20,386 nt of DNA from the NCBI GenBank assembly GCA_020536535.1, contig JAHLWZ010001089.1, positions 1 through 20,386 on the forward strand, read 5' to 3'. Numbering within the stretch: the first letter of the stretch is position 1; every line of letters starts with the position of its first letter. The DNA comes from Pelomyxa schiedti. Lineage: Eukaryota; Evosea; Pelobiontida; Pelomyxidae. A model generated the notes under the pieces. It ran no database searches and was not told the DNA's origin. It saw only the letters and a list, made by a program, of their open reading frames with translations. Positions 1 to 10,800 of this stretch are shown piece by piece. Position numbers and translations under genes: made by a program.

Positions 1-1147
1 TTTTTCGTCTTGTGGGCCTAAACTCAACACCGCCTTGCTGAGGTCGCAGTGCCCCCTTTTGCAAGGTAACATTTGCTGGTGGGTGCGCCCAAATCACAGA
101 GAAACAGAGACCCAGAGATATTGAAATGATTTTCTACTTTCTTTGTGTTGTAAGTATAGTGGTGGTACAAGGCTGGCGGTTACCTTACGGGTGATTCTTT
201 CCGAAACAGCGACTCTTCTCGGAGCCATCACTTGGATTTTACCGTACTGATAGGAAAAAAGACCAACAAATTGGACAGTGGGTGCTGAGGAAGTGGGTTA
301 CGGATTGTGGGTTGGATGGTTCATCGACGAGGACCTGGTTATTGTGTTGGGGATCTCGTTCGTGTTACGTGTCACCACGTGCGGTGCCCCTATGGGATGC
401 CAATGCGGAGTGTATGCGGCTGTAGTATCTCGAACCGTGGTTGACGTGGCACCCTCGGCGGGGTTGCGCGATCTGCGTTATTCGTCAGTGCGTAAGCGTC
501 GTGGTGCTAAACGAACAAAAAAGAAGGGAAGAGAAAAGAGCGGGAAAAAAAAAAACGAAGGTACAGAAAGGTGTGTAGGTACCTGTTGGTTACACCGTCA
601 CCATGTGTGCGTAAAAGCGATCTCACCTTGGTCGGTCGTGCCGGCACGCGTGTGGTTGCCTTTATATTTTTTTTTTGTGTCTTCTTTAGGTTTTTTTGGG
701 AGATCTGGGGTTTTCTGTTTTACCTGCAACTGCAACAATTGCATCGGTCCAGGGTAGTGTATAGGCGCAGAGACTGGCTCTAGGACTCACCTGTACAGCG
801 ATGGGCTTCCACTTCCCTCAGACTCTGGGATCAAGGGCCCGAGACTGACACACAGAAGCCTGGATCTGTCCGTCGAAATAACTTAGCAGTTTCGGCTTGC
901 AGGTGGTAGTTGTTACGTGACACGTCGCGAGCACTGCGTGACGATGGCGCAACACACCCGTCGACGGCGGCAAGTGAACCCCCGCGCGTAGTCGTACTCG
1001 TACTAGTAGCGGTGCCACACACAGCTGGGGTGAGTTCCAAAGGTGCACCCCTGACACTGGGGTACCTGCTGGTAGTAAGGCAAGGCCGCCCGTAGTACTG
1101 CCACGGCTCGGGAGTGGGCCTCCTCGCCATCGCGTCCATTATAGGAT

Positions 1148-1239
1148 CCCGCAAGCGGGCCGTCCCTGAGCTCCGTGGAGCTGCAGACCAGCCACAGCGG
1201 CACGCACTCCTTCAGGGAGTGCCTGGGCCCCGCTGTGGC
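1148..1239. repeat. cluster of three perfect inverted repeats
   Basis: Three inverted repeats lie in a row. CCCGC/GCGGG is at 1148-1152 and 1155-1159. AGCTCC/GGAGCT is at 1169-1174 and 1177-1182. A 10-bp outer stem GCCACAGCGG/CCGCTGTGGC at 1191-1200 and 1230-1239 encloses a 7-bp inner stem GCACTCC/GGAGTGC at 1204-1210 and 1216-1222. The last pair would form a long, nearly continuous hairpin in RNA or a cruciform in DNA. The first two have 2-nt centres, so they act as palindromes more than as ideal RNA hairpins. No known RNA family was recognised. Confidence 0.75.
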
Positions 1240-1682
1240 CGCTCAGGCACCCCGCTAAGAGTGAGGAAGAAGGTCGTTGTATGTTTGTTTGGACCTGTGT
1301 TGAGTTGACGCCACACGTGAGCACCAACCTGGTGAGTTCCAGAGACGTTCTATTGCGATTTTTGCTGGCGGCGATGGACCAAACACACCACTAATCACCC
1401 CATTATTTTTTGTGGGATGACACAACACCAAAGCGCGACAACGCAACACGTTGCGATTTTTTCCGATCACTATTAGCCGAAACCGGCGCTCCTAAAGTAC
1501 ACATTCTACAGTTGGGGCCAAGGAACAAAGAAGATCTTGGTTGAATCGCTAGTTGCCCTAACACCCTACGCTAGATTCCCAACAAGGTAGTGCATTTCGG
1601 AAGCAGTTTTCAAACGAAAATTTTTGATTGTACTCAACAACGAAAAGACAAACGAAACATAACCGAAACCTGGTGGTGACAC

Positions 1683-1695
1683 GAAACGCCAAACG
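1683..1695 (+). promoter_or_regulatory. shared promoter word GAAACGCCAAACG
   Basis: The word lies 27 bp before the proposed ATG at 1722. Near-identical copies occur 5' of the next gene (7749-7761, GAAACGCCAAGCG) and in the HSP90/FKBP intergenic region (16509-16521, GAATCGCCAAACA). A second word, ACGCAACACG, is found both at 1441-1450 and at 7660-7669. Recurrence just 5' of unrelated genes suggests a core promoter or transcription-factor site. No known factor was recognised. Confidence 0.35.
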
Positions 1696-1721
1696 CTCAT
1701 TGTGGGTTGTAAGCGCAACAC

Positions 1722-4700
1722 ATGGCGTTTGAGTTGATAAACAAGAACACCCGCGAGCCATTGTGGGTCGACAAAGTGAGCATCGCTGCCGAGTGCATTG
1801 GGCCCGTTGCTGGAGTCACGATTGAGGTTCACTTTTGCCAGCCGCCGTCGTCACCCACAAGTGGGAATGTCGAGGCCGAGCTCAAGTTCACGCTGCCGGG
1901 CGAGCGTGCGGCCATTTGTGGGTTCCAGACCGACGTCTACGGTGCCATGGTTGATGGCGTAATCACATCGAAGGAAACGGCCCAGGTGGCTCTCGAGGCT
2001 GCGGTGTGTGCGTGTGTGTCTCATTGTCCCCGAGTTATGTGCATTAATTATGCCTTCTCCTTCTACTACATTTAAAGTAAGTAATGCGGTGGTTTTTTTT
2101 TTTTTTTTTCAGTGTTATGTTATTCGCTTGATTCAACTTCATCAATTTATCTCATTCATTTCATTGAAATGCACAGACCAGAGCCACTGTAGAGGGGAGG
2201 ATTGCAACTTGCGAACATGTCTTGGGAAATGTATTTCGTGCACGAATTTTTCCTGTCCCAAAACGTGAGGGGAGAACTGTAAAGGTACCCACTTCCCTTG
2301 GTGGAATTTTGTCTCACAGGAAAAAAGATAGAATTTATCACTGAGATTCCTGTCACTGGCACTTTTCAACTTCCTCTGCAGTTCCCTTCACCCATCGCAA
2401 AGTAAATGCCTTTTCCGTCTCACTTCTCTCACAGTACAAATAGTTTCGCATGTAATGTATCTGTCCACGTGCATCAAAATTCAACTCCTCCATATCTTGA
2501 AGAAACAGATTTCGCTGGTGACTCCAGTTTTAGTCTGTCGAAAGCTATTGACCAGAGTCCACCTTTTACGTAAAGCTCTTTTCAGATACATGTATAGGTC
2601 CTTAACTCAACTCTGCCCATATAGAAAATATGTCGCATCAACTCAACAACGAAATATATCCATACGTAGAGGTCTTACAATCGCAAACGTCCTGATTCCA
2701 AATGCCCTGTCATCACCAAATACCGTATTCGTTGAGAAAACTGGGCCGAGGATGTATACTTTTTGCCTTTCTGGGGTGGTTCCTGTTGTCGCAAATGTAC
2801 AATTGGCCCTCTTAGTATTTTCAGGATACTTACATGGCTGTTCTTAACAGCAACAAGTTGGTACTGTATCTCGTATTGGGGTTCTTTGGGATGCCTCTCT
2901 CAGCAGGAAAAGTGTTGACAAAGAAAAAGAATTAAGGTACACTCTTCCCATCCACCGATTCATTACCTTATCGTCTTTCGCAGGCTTCTAAGAAACATAG
3001 CGGAACACTATCGGAACGCGGTGTTCGTCCTTCATACCTTCCGTCATATATGCGAAGAGCCAGAAAGATTCTCCAAAGTGGAGTCCCTCATCGACTCCTT
3101 GCAAGTTAACAACCTTTGCATTGCATCTTCCAGAATAACACTCATAGACTGTGCAATACGATGGAGGGTCAAGTTTATCATCGGTCTTGGCTTGCAACCG
3201 CAGCACTGAATTTCCTGTGGATGTCTTCCTTCTATTTAGGTAACAAATTTACTATTTGCTTTACTCTCCTAATTCTTACCCTCAGTGATGGAATTTGTTC
3301 TCTCGGTGGTGCTCTCCCCAAGCAATTGCCAGCTGTAAACGACCGTTTTTCATCTGTACGATTCTAAGTCCCCGTAGGTCCCAGTTTTTACCTTCAGTAG
3401 TGGTGCCAAAATTGATGCTGTGACCCTCAAACAGTGGGCTCGCGCAACTGGTGGAGAGTTTTTCAATTTGGAGTTTTGTGATATTTCACAGGTCTCTCCT
3501 TTCCCTCTTTTTTCACCTTTTGTGTACGAGGTGATTTTCTTCTCAGGTACCTCCACGCCTCAAACAGAAGACCACCAATTTAGTTTCCGTGACCCACGCG
3601 CCTTGGATAACTAACATGTGCGACTCAACCTCACAAATATTCCCAAATTGATGCCACTGGTTAGGTTTCCAAAGTTACCCTCACCGCTGGCCACATCGGG
3701 CAGAGTCATACTCACTGGATGCGCTGAAGCTGCCACTGGTGCTTCATCCTTGTTGACTCTTGTACCTCAGTTTTCCTCAATCTGGATCTGTAAGGCTAAT
3801 TCTCCCTAGAATATTGGGTACAATGAGTCCTCCATTCAGTCTACAGTGGAGGGTAGAGTCACGATTCCATTCCAGACAGTTTCTCTTTCAACACCTATTA
3901 TAAGCAGATACCATGGTATCTTCTCTGTAGACCTACATTCAAATTTTAACTTTCAACTTAGCACTGATACAAATGGAAGAACTTCTGTTGTCAACAATGA
4001 GCTCTTCTGTCAAAGCACAGCTTCTTGAATTGGGAAAACTACATAGGTACTTCTTCATCCCACACATATTTTTGTTCTTTTTGAACTCACACATTTTCTT
4101 CAATAGCCTTGTGACCCCAGTTACATCCATGATTGTTCTTGACAGTCTTTCACAGTACTTGTTGTATGAAATCGAACCTCCAGTGACCCTGCCGTTCCGT
4201 AACACCTATCTCAAGGTATTCTCATTTTGTTGCCTAATGAATGTCATACAACTGATAATCTTTGCTTCCAGATAGTTGCTGCCCGCACTAAAGACAAATT
4301 ACGCGATGCTCAGAAGCATGCTGTACAAGTTTCCTCCATGTGGCAGAGAAGGTTGGCGTGGTTTGAAAACCAATACAGAGGAGACTTGTGGCAACCTAAT
4401 GTGCTGCCAGCTATCAATCGCTCGCTTCTTACATTGTAAAATAGATATGGCATCACTTCTCTTTCCAAAGCCCTGAAAATTTGACCGACAAGCCTGTCAC
4501 ATTTGAATTACTGCCTGAGGAGCTCATGCCACCTGACCAACCATCGAAACCTAGCGACCAAAGGAAGCAAATCAAAAAGAAATCACTGAAGCTCAGCCTC
4601 AGCCGGATGAAAGATAAAGCAGAAGAGGAGTGCCTGTGCATTGATGAAGTGTTTACAGCTGAGGCCCCAACCAGTCCACTTTCCTCTCCCAAGCTTATGA

Positions 4701-7323
4701 GTCACTCTCCACCAACTAGCCCATGCTATACTCCAACAAGTCCAAATTACTCACCCACAAGCCCTGCATACTCGCCTGCAAGTCCTTCATACTCACCCAC
4801 AAGTCCTCGTTATACTCCCAGCAGCCCTAGTTATGCTCCAACGAGCCCTCGACAGGCGCCTGCTGAGCCCTTCCTTGATTTAGACCGGCCGAACAGTCCA
4901 GCGTCCTCAGCATGCTCAGCATCTGAAGGAGAACAAGATTACGATGAGCCTCCTCCACCTGAGCCGCCAGCAGAGCGCCCACCAGAGCCACAGCCAATCC
5001 CCATAAAAAGGTTAGTAGCAAACCTCTTTCTTTGTCTAGAACTGTACTCACTTCTCATATGCATATGTACAGATCGCTGATCAGGCGAACTAGTATCAGT
5101 AATCTCAGTAGTCTCATGCCTCAAAAGGAAAAATTGGAATTGCAACCTGAGCCAGCAGAAGAAGCCGAGGCTCCTTCACTTCGATCCTCTGCTCTTAGGA
5201 TGCACAAATCAACTTCTATAGTCACGAGCCCAATTCTGGCCCCTGTTATTAAGCACCAGCGATCAAGGTCTCGAGCCGCCAGCCCAATCCGAGCCCCTGA
5301 CATGGATATGATGATGGAGCGCCAGAGTGAGCGCGAGCCGGACCGCGACCGTGACCGCTGCCGCGATGCTCCAGAACGATTGGATCGGGCTCCTCCAGAA
5401 AGGGATGATTACAAGATGTTGCGGGATATGGAAATGGACAGGGCCAGGTCCAGATCGCGCTCCCCACCGCATTCCCCTGAACCAGAATGGCGGGATGATG
5501 ACTTCAGAGCCCGGTCTCGTTCGCGCTCCCCGCCGCGGCATTCTCCTCCACCCAGGAGGTACGAAGACCGCAGAAGAATGGAAAGGGATGCGAGGCCCAG
5601 GTCACCCCCTGTTGCACGCTCCCCATCACCTCCAAGTCCATATCACCGCGATGACCGCTCTCCTCCCAGACATTTCCATCACGCTCATCATTACATGCGC
5701 GCTTCTCCTCCACGCTCCCGCCGTCATGCACGAAGGCGCTCAATGTCGAGCTCATCGTCCAGTTCTTCATCTTCTCGCTCCCGTTCTCGATCTCGATCAC
5801 GCTCTGGGTCGCGACCAAGACGGAGGCCCTCTCCAACACTGCGACGCCCTTCTAATATTGGTGCAGTCAGTCCACAGAGGATTACGGCGAGCTTCGGACC
5901 CACAGGTATTTCCTTTGTGGGTTGCTCATAGCTTGCTAACCTGTGTAAGCATTGCACTATGAGCTGAAGGGGATACCTTTACCTGGGAACGTGGTTATTT
6001 CTTTCCTTGAACGGTCTGAGGGACCACAGTACATTTCATTGTGCCTGTTGGACTCCACTGGGTGCGATTTCTTTTCTCGTTTCTTTCGGAAGCTAAATTT
6101 ACAACAGGCAGATGGCAAAGGAGGCATATAAATCCCTTCTTGCCGTTGATGCTGATCTTGAATCACACATGGAGCAAATAAGCACTCTCTTGCACTTCCA
6201 AAGTTCTTCCGTTTTCCGAATCAACTCCTCAGTAACACACCTTAGATGCAACCCAAGATGCAGTCAAGGCAGTGACTAATTTGGCTGAAGCGGGAGTTGC
6301 AGACGCCCAAATCCTGAGACTTGCAGCGTACAAACTGATGCAATTCAAAGCTTTTGACTGCTGTGTGGATATTTTTGAGAAAATACTTGACATAAGGTTA
6401 CCTTTTTCTCCCTTTTTTTTTTTTCATCTCTAACAACTGGCGATTAGGAGCGAAGAACCGCAGGCATACCGGGACCTAGCACTGGCCCTTTTGGCACGAA
6501 ACAACCTTGATGATCTACCCAGGGTTATACACCTGCTGTGCCAGGTCATAACCCGGAAATGGGATATCAGATTTCACCAGGTGGAAGTTGTGGCACTCAC
6601 CGAACTCTGCAATGCATTGTCCTACACAACATCCATTGCCAATAGCACAGCCGGCGTTACTGCGGCTGTTGCTGCTTCTGCTGCCGCATGGTCGGAGGAG
6701 ATGATGATATTGAGGAATATGATGCAAGTGCCTCTCAGGAGCCTGCTGGTTGATTTGAGAGTGGTGCTCGAGTGGAACATGGATGTTGTAAATATGGAAC
6801 TCCACGTAACTGAGGTTCTAAACTCCTCTCATAACACCCCGGTATTAATCCATGTGTTGTTGATTTAGCCAAGCGGAGAAACCGTTACTAGTTTCCACAA
6901 TCACTCTCTCTTTGGAGGTGCGGAACTTACCTATTTTGAGAGTACTGACTAACTAACTAACAATAACTCAGGAATGTTGTCGCGAGACATGGGGCAGGGA
7001 TATGGCCCTGTTGAATACCTTATTTCAAAATCAATGCCCGGTGCATACACAATAGCAGTTCAGCTATTTTCCGCTGGTGGAAAAACCGTTGTGTATGTTC
7101 TCCCTTCCCTCACTCAATTCCGCCTGTTTTCCTATATCTATTCTTTCTCCATCCTTTATTTCTTGCTACACCACTAATCTGTAAACAAAGACAACCGGTG
7201 ACTGCATGCGTGAGCATCTACACATATTTCGGGAATGTGGAAATGCAAAAGATGGAGGCCCACGTGGTGCAACTGCGGACCGACAGGGAACAACGCACAG
7301 TTGCAACCGTTGTGTTCTCCTAA
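1722..7323 (+). CDS. VIT / von Willebrand A / DUF2135 protein with Pol II CTD-like heptads and RS region
   Basis: This is a 25-exon model of about 1,419 residues. Exons are 1722-2003, 2177-2264, 2320-2401, 2435-2569, 2625-2814, 2851-2936, 2984-3104, 3148-3239, 3286-3334, 3378-3491, 3547-3617, 3665-3761, 3810-3915, 3962-4046, 4107-4215, 4272-4435, 4471-5010, 5085-5905, 5950-6061, 6108-6202, 6246-6396, 6448-6814, 6869-6917, 6972-7092 and 7191-7323. The N-terminus is a VIT domain (about residues 1-190). A vWA domain follows (about 259-430) with MIDAS signature WDASLSR, then YDGGSS and FLLFSDG. Further motifs are GRVILTG and [12 protein letters not shown]...[10 protein letters not shown], typical of the VIT/vWA family. 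Residues about 710-751 are six YSPTSPx heptads, and about 805-1077 are Arg/Ser/Pro-rich. TPR-like helices ([10 protein letters not shown]) come next, and the C-terminus is DUF2135 ([21 protein letters not shown], then a PSGE...[14 protein letters not shown] block). Intracellular scaffold or adhesion roles are known for relatives, but function here is unknown. Intron 1 (173 nt) and exons 5-6 are the least certain parts. Confidence 0.88.
4727..4852 (+). repeat. six tandem RNA polymerase II CTD-like heptads
   Basis: Inside exon 17 of the VIT/vWA gene, six uninterrupted heptads read [35 protein letters not shown] and YAPTSPR. They match the RPB1 consensus YSPTSPS at most positions, with Tyr1, Pro3, Ser5 and Pro6 invariant. 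SP/TSP motifs flank them on both sides (for example PTSPLSSP before and DRPNSPASS after). The nucleotide copies differ from each other, so this is not a recent microsatellite. No RPB1 catalytic sequence precedes the repeats. Confidence 0.93.
5437..5827 (+). other. Arg/Ser-rich (RS) protein region
   Basis: Within exon 18 the frame encodes repeated RSRSRSPP blocks (near 5446-5475 and 5512-5535), RD/RE dipeptides before them, and a run of Ser followed by alternating Arg-Ser (about 5746-5826). This composition is that of SR splicing factors, where such tracts are phosphorylated by SRPK/CLK kinases and send proteins to nuclear speckles. It is in the same open exon series as the heptads and the downstream DUF2135 region, with phases that match on both sides, so it is part of the VIT/vWA protein and not a separate gene. 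Confidence 0.88.
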
Positions 7324-7441
7324 TGCCAGTGCCAGTGTTACCACCAATGTCTGTATGGTTGTTAAAAGGTTCTTATCATTTTTGTCACCCTTAGAGTTTA
7401 CTTTGGTGGGGGGCATTCACAGCTGAGGAACATCTTCCTGG

Positions 7442-7484
7442 CCCCAAGTTGGGGGGTTGGGGAGCGTGTCACACCAAGTTGGGG
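7442..7484. repeat. direct repeat CCAAGTTGGGG, first copy palindromic
   Basis: CCAAGTTGGGG occurs at 7444-7454 and again at 7474-7484. The first copy extends to CCCCAAGTTGGGG (7442-7454), a perfect inverted repeat around a central G. A related TTGGGGCCAAGG lies at 1512-1523 upstream of the VIT/vWA gene. The arrangement resembles a paired binding site, but no factor can be assigned. Confidence 0.55.
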
Positions 7485-7748
7485 CGATGAAGGGGGCGTA
7501 GCCTTCTTTGGCATGTGGCATTCAACGAGTATCGTTTGAGTTGGGTTGTGCCCACATTCACAAGGGATACCAGATCTTCGTCCCACAGGAAGCAAAGATC
7601 ACAGTCCCAAAATTAAAAAAAAATTAAAACAAAAAACAACTCAAGCGTCGTACGAAGTAACGCAACACGCCGCGTATCGTCCAACGGGCTCCCGAAAAGA
7701 CTACCAGCAACAACGACATACAACATCGCAACGCACGCACAACTGACG

Positions 7749-7761
7749 GAAACGCCAAGCG
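7749..7761 (+). promoter_or_regulatory. shared promoter word GAAACGCCAAGCG
   Basis: Differs by one base from the word at 1683-1695 and lies about 117 bp before the ATG at 7878. See the entry at 1683 for the comparison. Confidence 0.3.
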
Positions 7762-7877
7762 TAACCAGCACCACACCGTCGCCCAGATCGCAGTCAACCA
7801 CCAACAGCCCCCCCCTCCTCCTCGTCAACAACGCCCCCGTTGGTGTTAGTGGTGGTGGTGGTGATTCCTCGCCGTCG

Positions 7878-10800
7878 ATGATGGCCACGTCGCCTACGAT
7901 GCCGCCGGTGGCGCCGCCTCCGCCGCCTATGATTACAATGAGGCAACACCATCAGCAGCAGCAGCAGACGGGCGGTTGCGGGGGCGTGGGGGGGGCCAGG
8001 ACGGGGTGCTACCCGCACCCTGCCCATCACGCGTACCCGCCCCCGCTGCCGCAGTTGCATTTGACGAAGCACCAATTGCCTCCGATGACGCAACAGAATC
8101 AGCAGCAACTGTTGTTGTTGGACGTCGGTGGCGGCAACACCAGCGGGATCGGGATCGGGATCGGGATTGGGCCGCAGTGCTGTTGTTATCCATCGTCGTA
8201 CAATCAACAGCAGCAGCCGGGCAGATTGAGTGTACCACCGCCTGCGACCTTGCAACTGCAACCAGGAATTGCATTTATGGGCTCTGGTACTAATAATGTT
8301 GGAGGGGCCAGGTGCTGCCTCACAAGCCATAGACGACAATCACTGTAAAGCCGCACTCTCTCAATCATAACGAATTCATAAGTTCCCGTTTTTTTCATTA
8401 ATATCCTTCCAGTGTAAATAGCAGTGGATCTATACAAACTCCACATTGTGCTCCTGTATCACCAACACATTCACCATTACACACTCCCATGGCATCACCA
8501 CCCACTTCCCCCTCCCCGTCACCAGCGGACTCTCCTCAAACTCCCCCCTTATCACCACGATTTTACCAAACTCAAGCAAACTTTACTGTAAACACAATGG
8601 CCAGCTCAGCTACATTTCCCGGCATGGCAATAGGATCGTCTCGGAACAAGGTCATCACACTTTACTCCTTATTACAACGCTAATGGTCAAAATACAGCTA
8701 ACGTCTTCTGGTTACATTGTTCCTCCATCTCAACTCTCAAACCTTCCTGTTTCCCCTCGGCACCAGCAGCCCGACACAACACAGACAGCCATACAACATT
8801 CACTCTCAACTGAACCCCAAGCACAAGTGATGCAAGCTGAGTGTAACACTAGCGAAACCCACCCTCCAAATGAGGCACCAACACTACAATCAAGTGATTC
8901 TAAGTTAGAAGTAATGAAAGCAGTAGAGCAACACTCATCACTTCAAAATGACAGATCAGTGCACAGACTATGTAGTTCCATCTGTAATCCGACTTCTAAC
9001 AAAGCCTTCCATAGCGGGGCGATCGAAATCCTGCAGCAATTTTGCTATGCTAGAAAAAGAAAACCCGCAGGGAAACACTGAAAGACCACATATACCAGAG
9101 CAATCTCCTCCTCCCAGACCCCTGTATACAGTCTCTTTTCCGTCGTCAAACAAGAACAACGATACATCCCCACCTCTGCCCTCTTCTCCACGATTTCTTC
9201 CCTCTACTCCACCACCACGCCCTGCACCACTACCCCAGTTTGGAGCTCCACCACCCCCGCCACTGATCGCAGTCTCTACACCTGCCCCAATTGCTATGGC
9301 GCTTCCAGCTTTACCAGCTCCACTTCCACCTACCCCAATGAAAGCGCAAATTCAACAGCAGCAACTTACCCCCGCAGCTCCAACGCGAAGGGCACCATCA
9401 CCCCAGGCACTGTCCCCCCCGCCACTACGTTCTCCTACACTTTCCTCTCACCCAACACCACCTATTGATGACGATGTCTTATCTATTCTTCAAGCTCCTG
9501 TCCCATCTCCTCCAACTTCTCCCCCTGTTCTTCAAATTCCAGACCAAATTGGAACACAAGTTCCAAGTCTATCCCTTGCGCCTCAAACAAGTAGTCCACG
9601 AACACTCTCTGAATTGGTGAATTCACCAAGGAAACAAACAACCTCTGATGGTATGTACTCTCTTGCGTACACATTGTCGTAATAACTCAACTGTTTAGGT
9701 CGAGGTAACGATTTGACTCAAATTGCTTATCGGGTATCGCGAGTAAATACCCAATCATCAGGGAAAAGTGCCACACTCCATAACCGCAGCACAAGCCACG
9801 ACAACAGCATGCTTATTCTTCGTGTAGTTGTAAACACTGACAATACTGAGAACTCACAAATGAAACGATTCCCAAAAACTATGCTTGTCAGGGATGCAAT
9901 TAATCAGTGCAAGCTGCAAATGTTGAATCCAAGTGCGAATGGTATTTCCTGTTTCCTCTCTGACAGAAAACAGGTCTTGCAAATTGCCGCTTCAATTTTC
10001 TATTCAAGGGCAGCAGTCTCAATCCTCACATTCCCCTTGGGGACTGTGGTCTCTATCACACGGTTAGTTTGCCTGCAAAAAAAAAAGTCTTACTAAGGTT
10101 TAGGATACTGTAAATATGGTTGCTGAAGATGCTAGCAAAGTTACATCACTCTATCTTGATGCAATGACCCCCAAAAAAATGGAGAACATCAGCCAGATAC
10201 ACCGAACTGCCATCAAATCTGGAGTCCTTACCAAACACAAAAAGGCGGCAAATAAATTTACCGACCACCAATCAAGGTAGTTTTCAACTCCATCGGCGTG
10301 TGGTTTTCTGTTCTTACTGCAACCAAGGTGGTGTGTGCTGAATAACAACACTCTGTACTATTTCGCCAATCCCCGGGTACATTGTTTCAATCCTGACACT
10401 TGAATTCATCTCAAAAAAGGACCAAATGCCTGTAGGGCAGCTCGACCTTGAGCATGCCTGCGTGGAATTCCATTTTGATGATCCTGTAACAAGCCCTTTC
10501 TTTTTTTTTACTATACACTCTAATTCCCTGGAAGATACCAAAGGAGCGAACAAGATTCACAGTAGAATTGCCTTCTGGAATTGTTTATTACTTTGATGCA
10601 GACAGTGAAACATCAGCCAAGGTCAGCGCTTTTCCATACAATCAAACAGTATTCAAACAATTAAAAAAAAAGAGTTGGCAAGCTGCAATTTTCCAAGGAA
10701 ATACAGAACAATCCCGCTCAACAGTATTCCCTTCATCCAATCGCACAATTAACTTCCTTCTTAGACCCAGAAACCTAAATTCGCCAGTTTTGTCATTAAA

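Larger units (their letters stand above)
1..1721. other. upstream region, no recognisable gene
   Basis: Several open frames exist on both strands (for example 278-757 on + and 831-1154 on -). None shows a domain, a plausible exon series or protein-like composition, and the longest becomes low-complexity Lys/Arg and Phe. The part from 1290 to 1721 is AT-richer and probably carries the promoter and 5' UTR of the VIT/vWA gene. A structured ncRNA or the end of an unseen upstream gene cannot be excluded for 800-1290. The inverted repeats at 1148-1239 are listed separately. Confidence 0.5.
7324..7877. other. intergenic region between VIT/vWA and kinase genes
   Basis: This 554-bp stretch holds the 3' end of the upstream gene and the promoter and 5' UTR of the kinase gene. 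It contains a pair of CCAAGTTGGGG repeats, an A-rich block (7600-7640), the shared words ACGCAACACG (7660) and GAAACGCCAAGCG (7749), and a Pro/His/Gly-codon-like CCN/GGT tract just before the ATG. The frame of the kinase gene stays open upstream of 7878, but there is no in-frame ATG in the stretch I followed (back to about 7560). Confidence 0.6.

Noticed and set aside
278-757. Long + strand open frame near the window start
   Set aside because: It needs a GTG start, degenerates into Lys/Arg and Phe runs, has no domain and no exon continuation.
2570-2597. A 16- or 28-nt intron after exon 4 of the VIT/vWA gene
   Set aside because: The acceptor at 2624 gives a normal 55-nt intron with a TTAAC branch site and the same frame.
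3356-3377. A 22-nt intron in the vWA region
   Set aside because: A better donor (GTAAACG at 3335) gives a 43-nt intron in the same phase and a better match to the family.
5504-5839. Minus-strand open frames opposite the RS region
   Set aside because: They are shadows of the Arg/Ser codon bias on the + strand and have no domain.
6232-6245. A 14-nt intron or a frameshift in the helical-repeat region
   Set aside because: A donor at 6203 gives a 43-nt intron that joins in phase.
7794-8339. Minus-strand open frame opposite the first exon of the kinase gene
   Set aside because: Low-complexity Arg/His-rich complement of the Gln/Pro-coding strand, without exon continuation.
8413-9650. Pro/Ser-rich segment as a formin FH1 domain
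   Set aside because: No FH2 domain follows; ubiquitin-like and PH domains do, so it is just a proline-rich arm.
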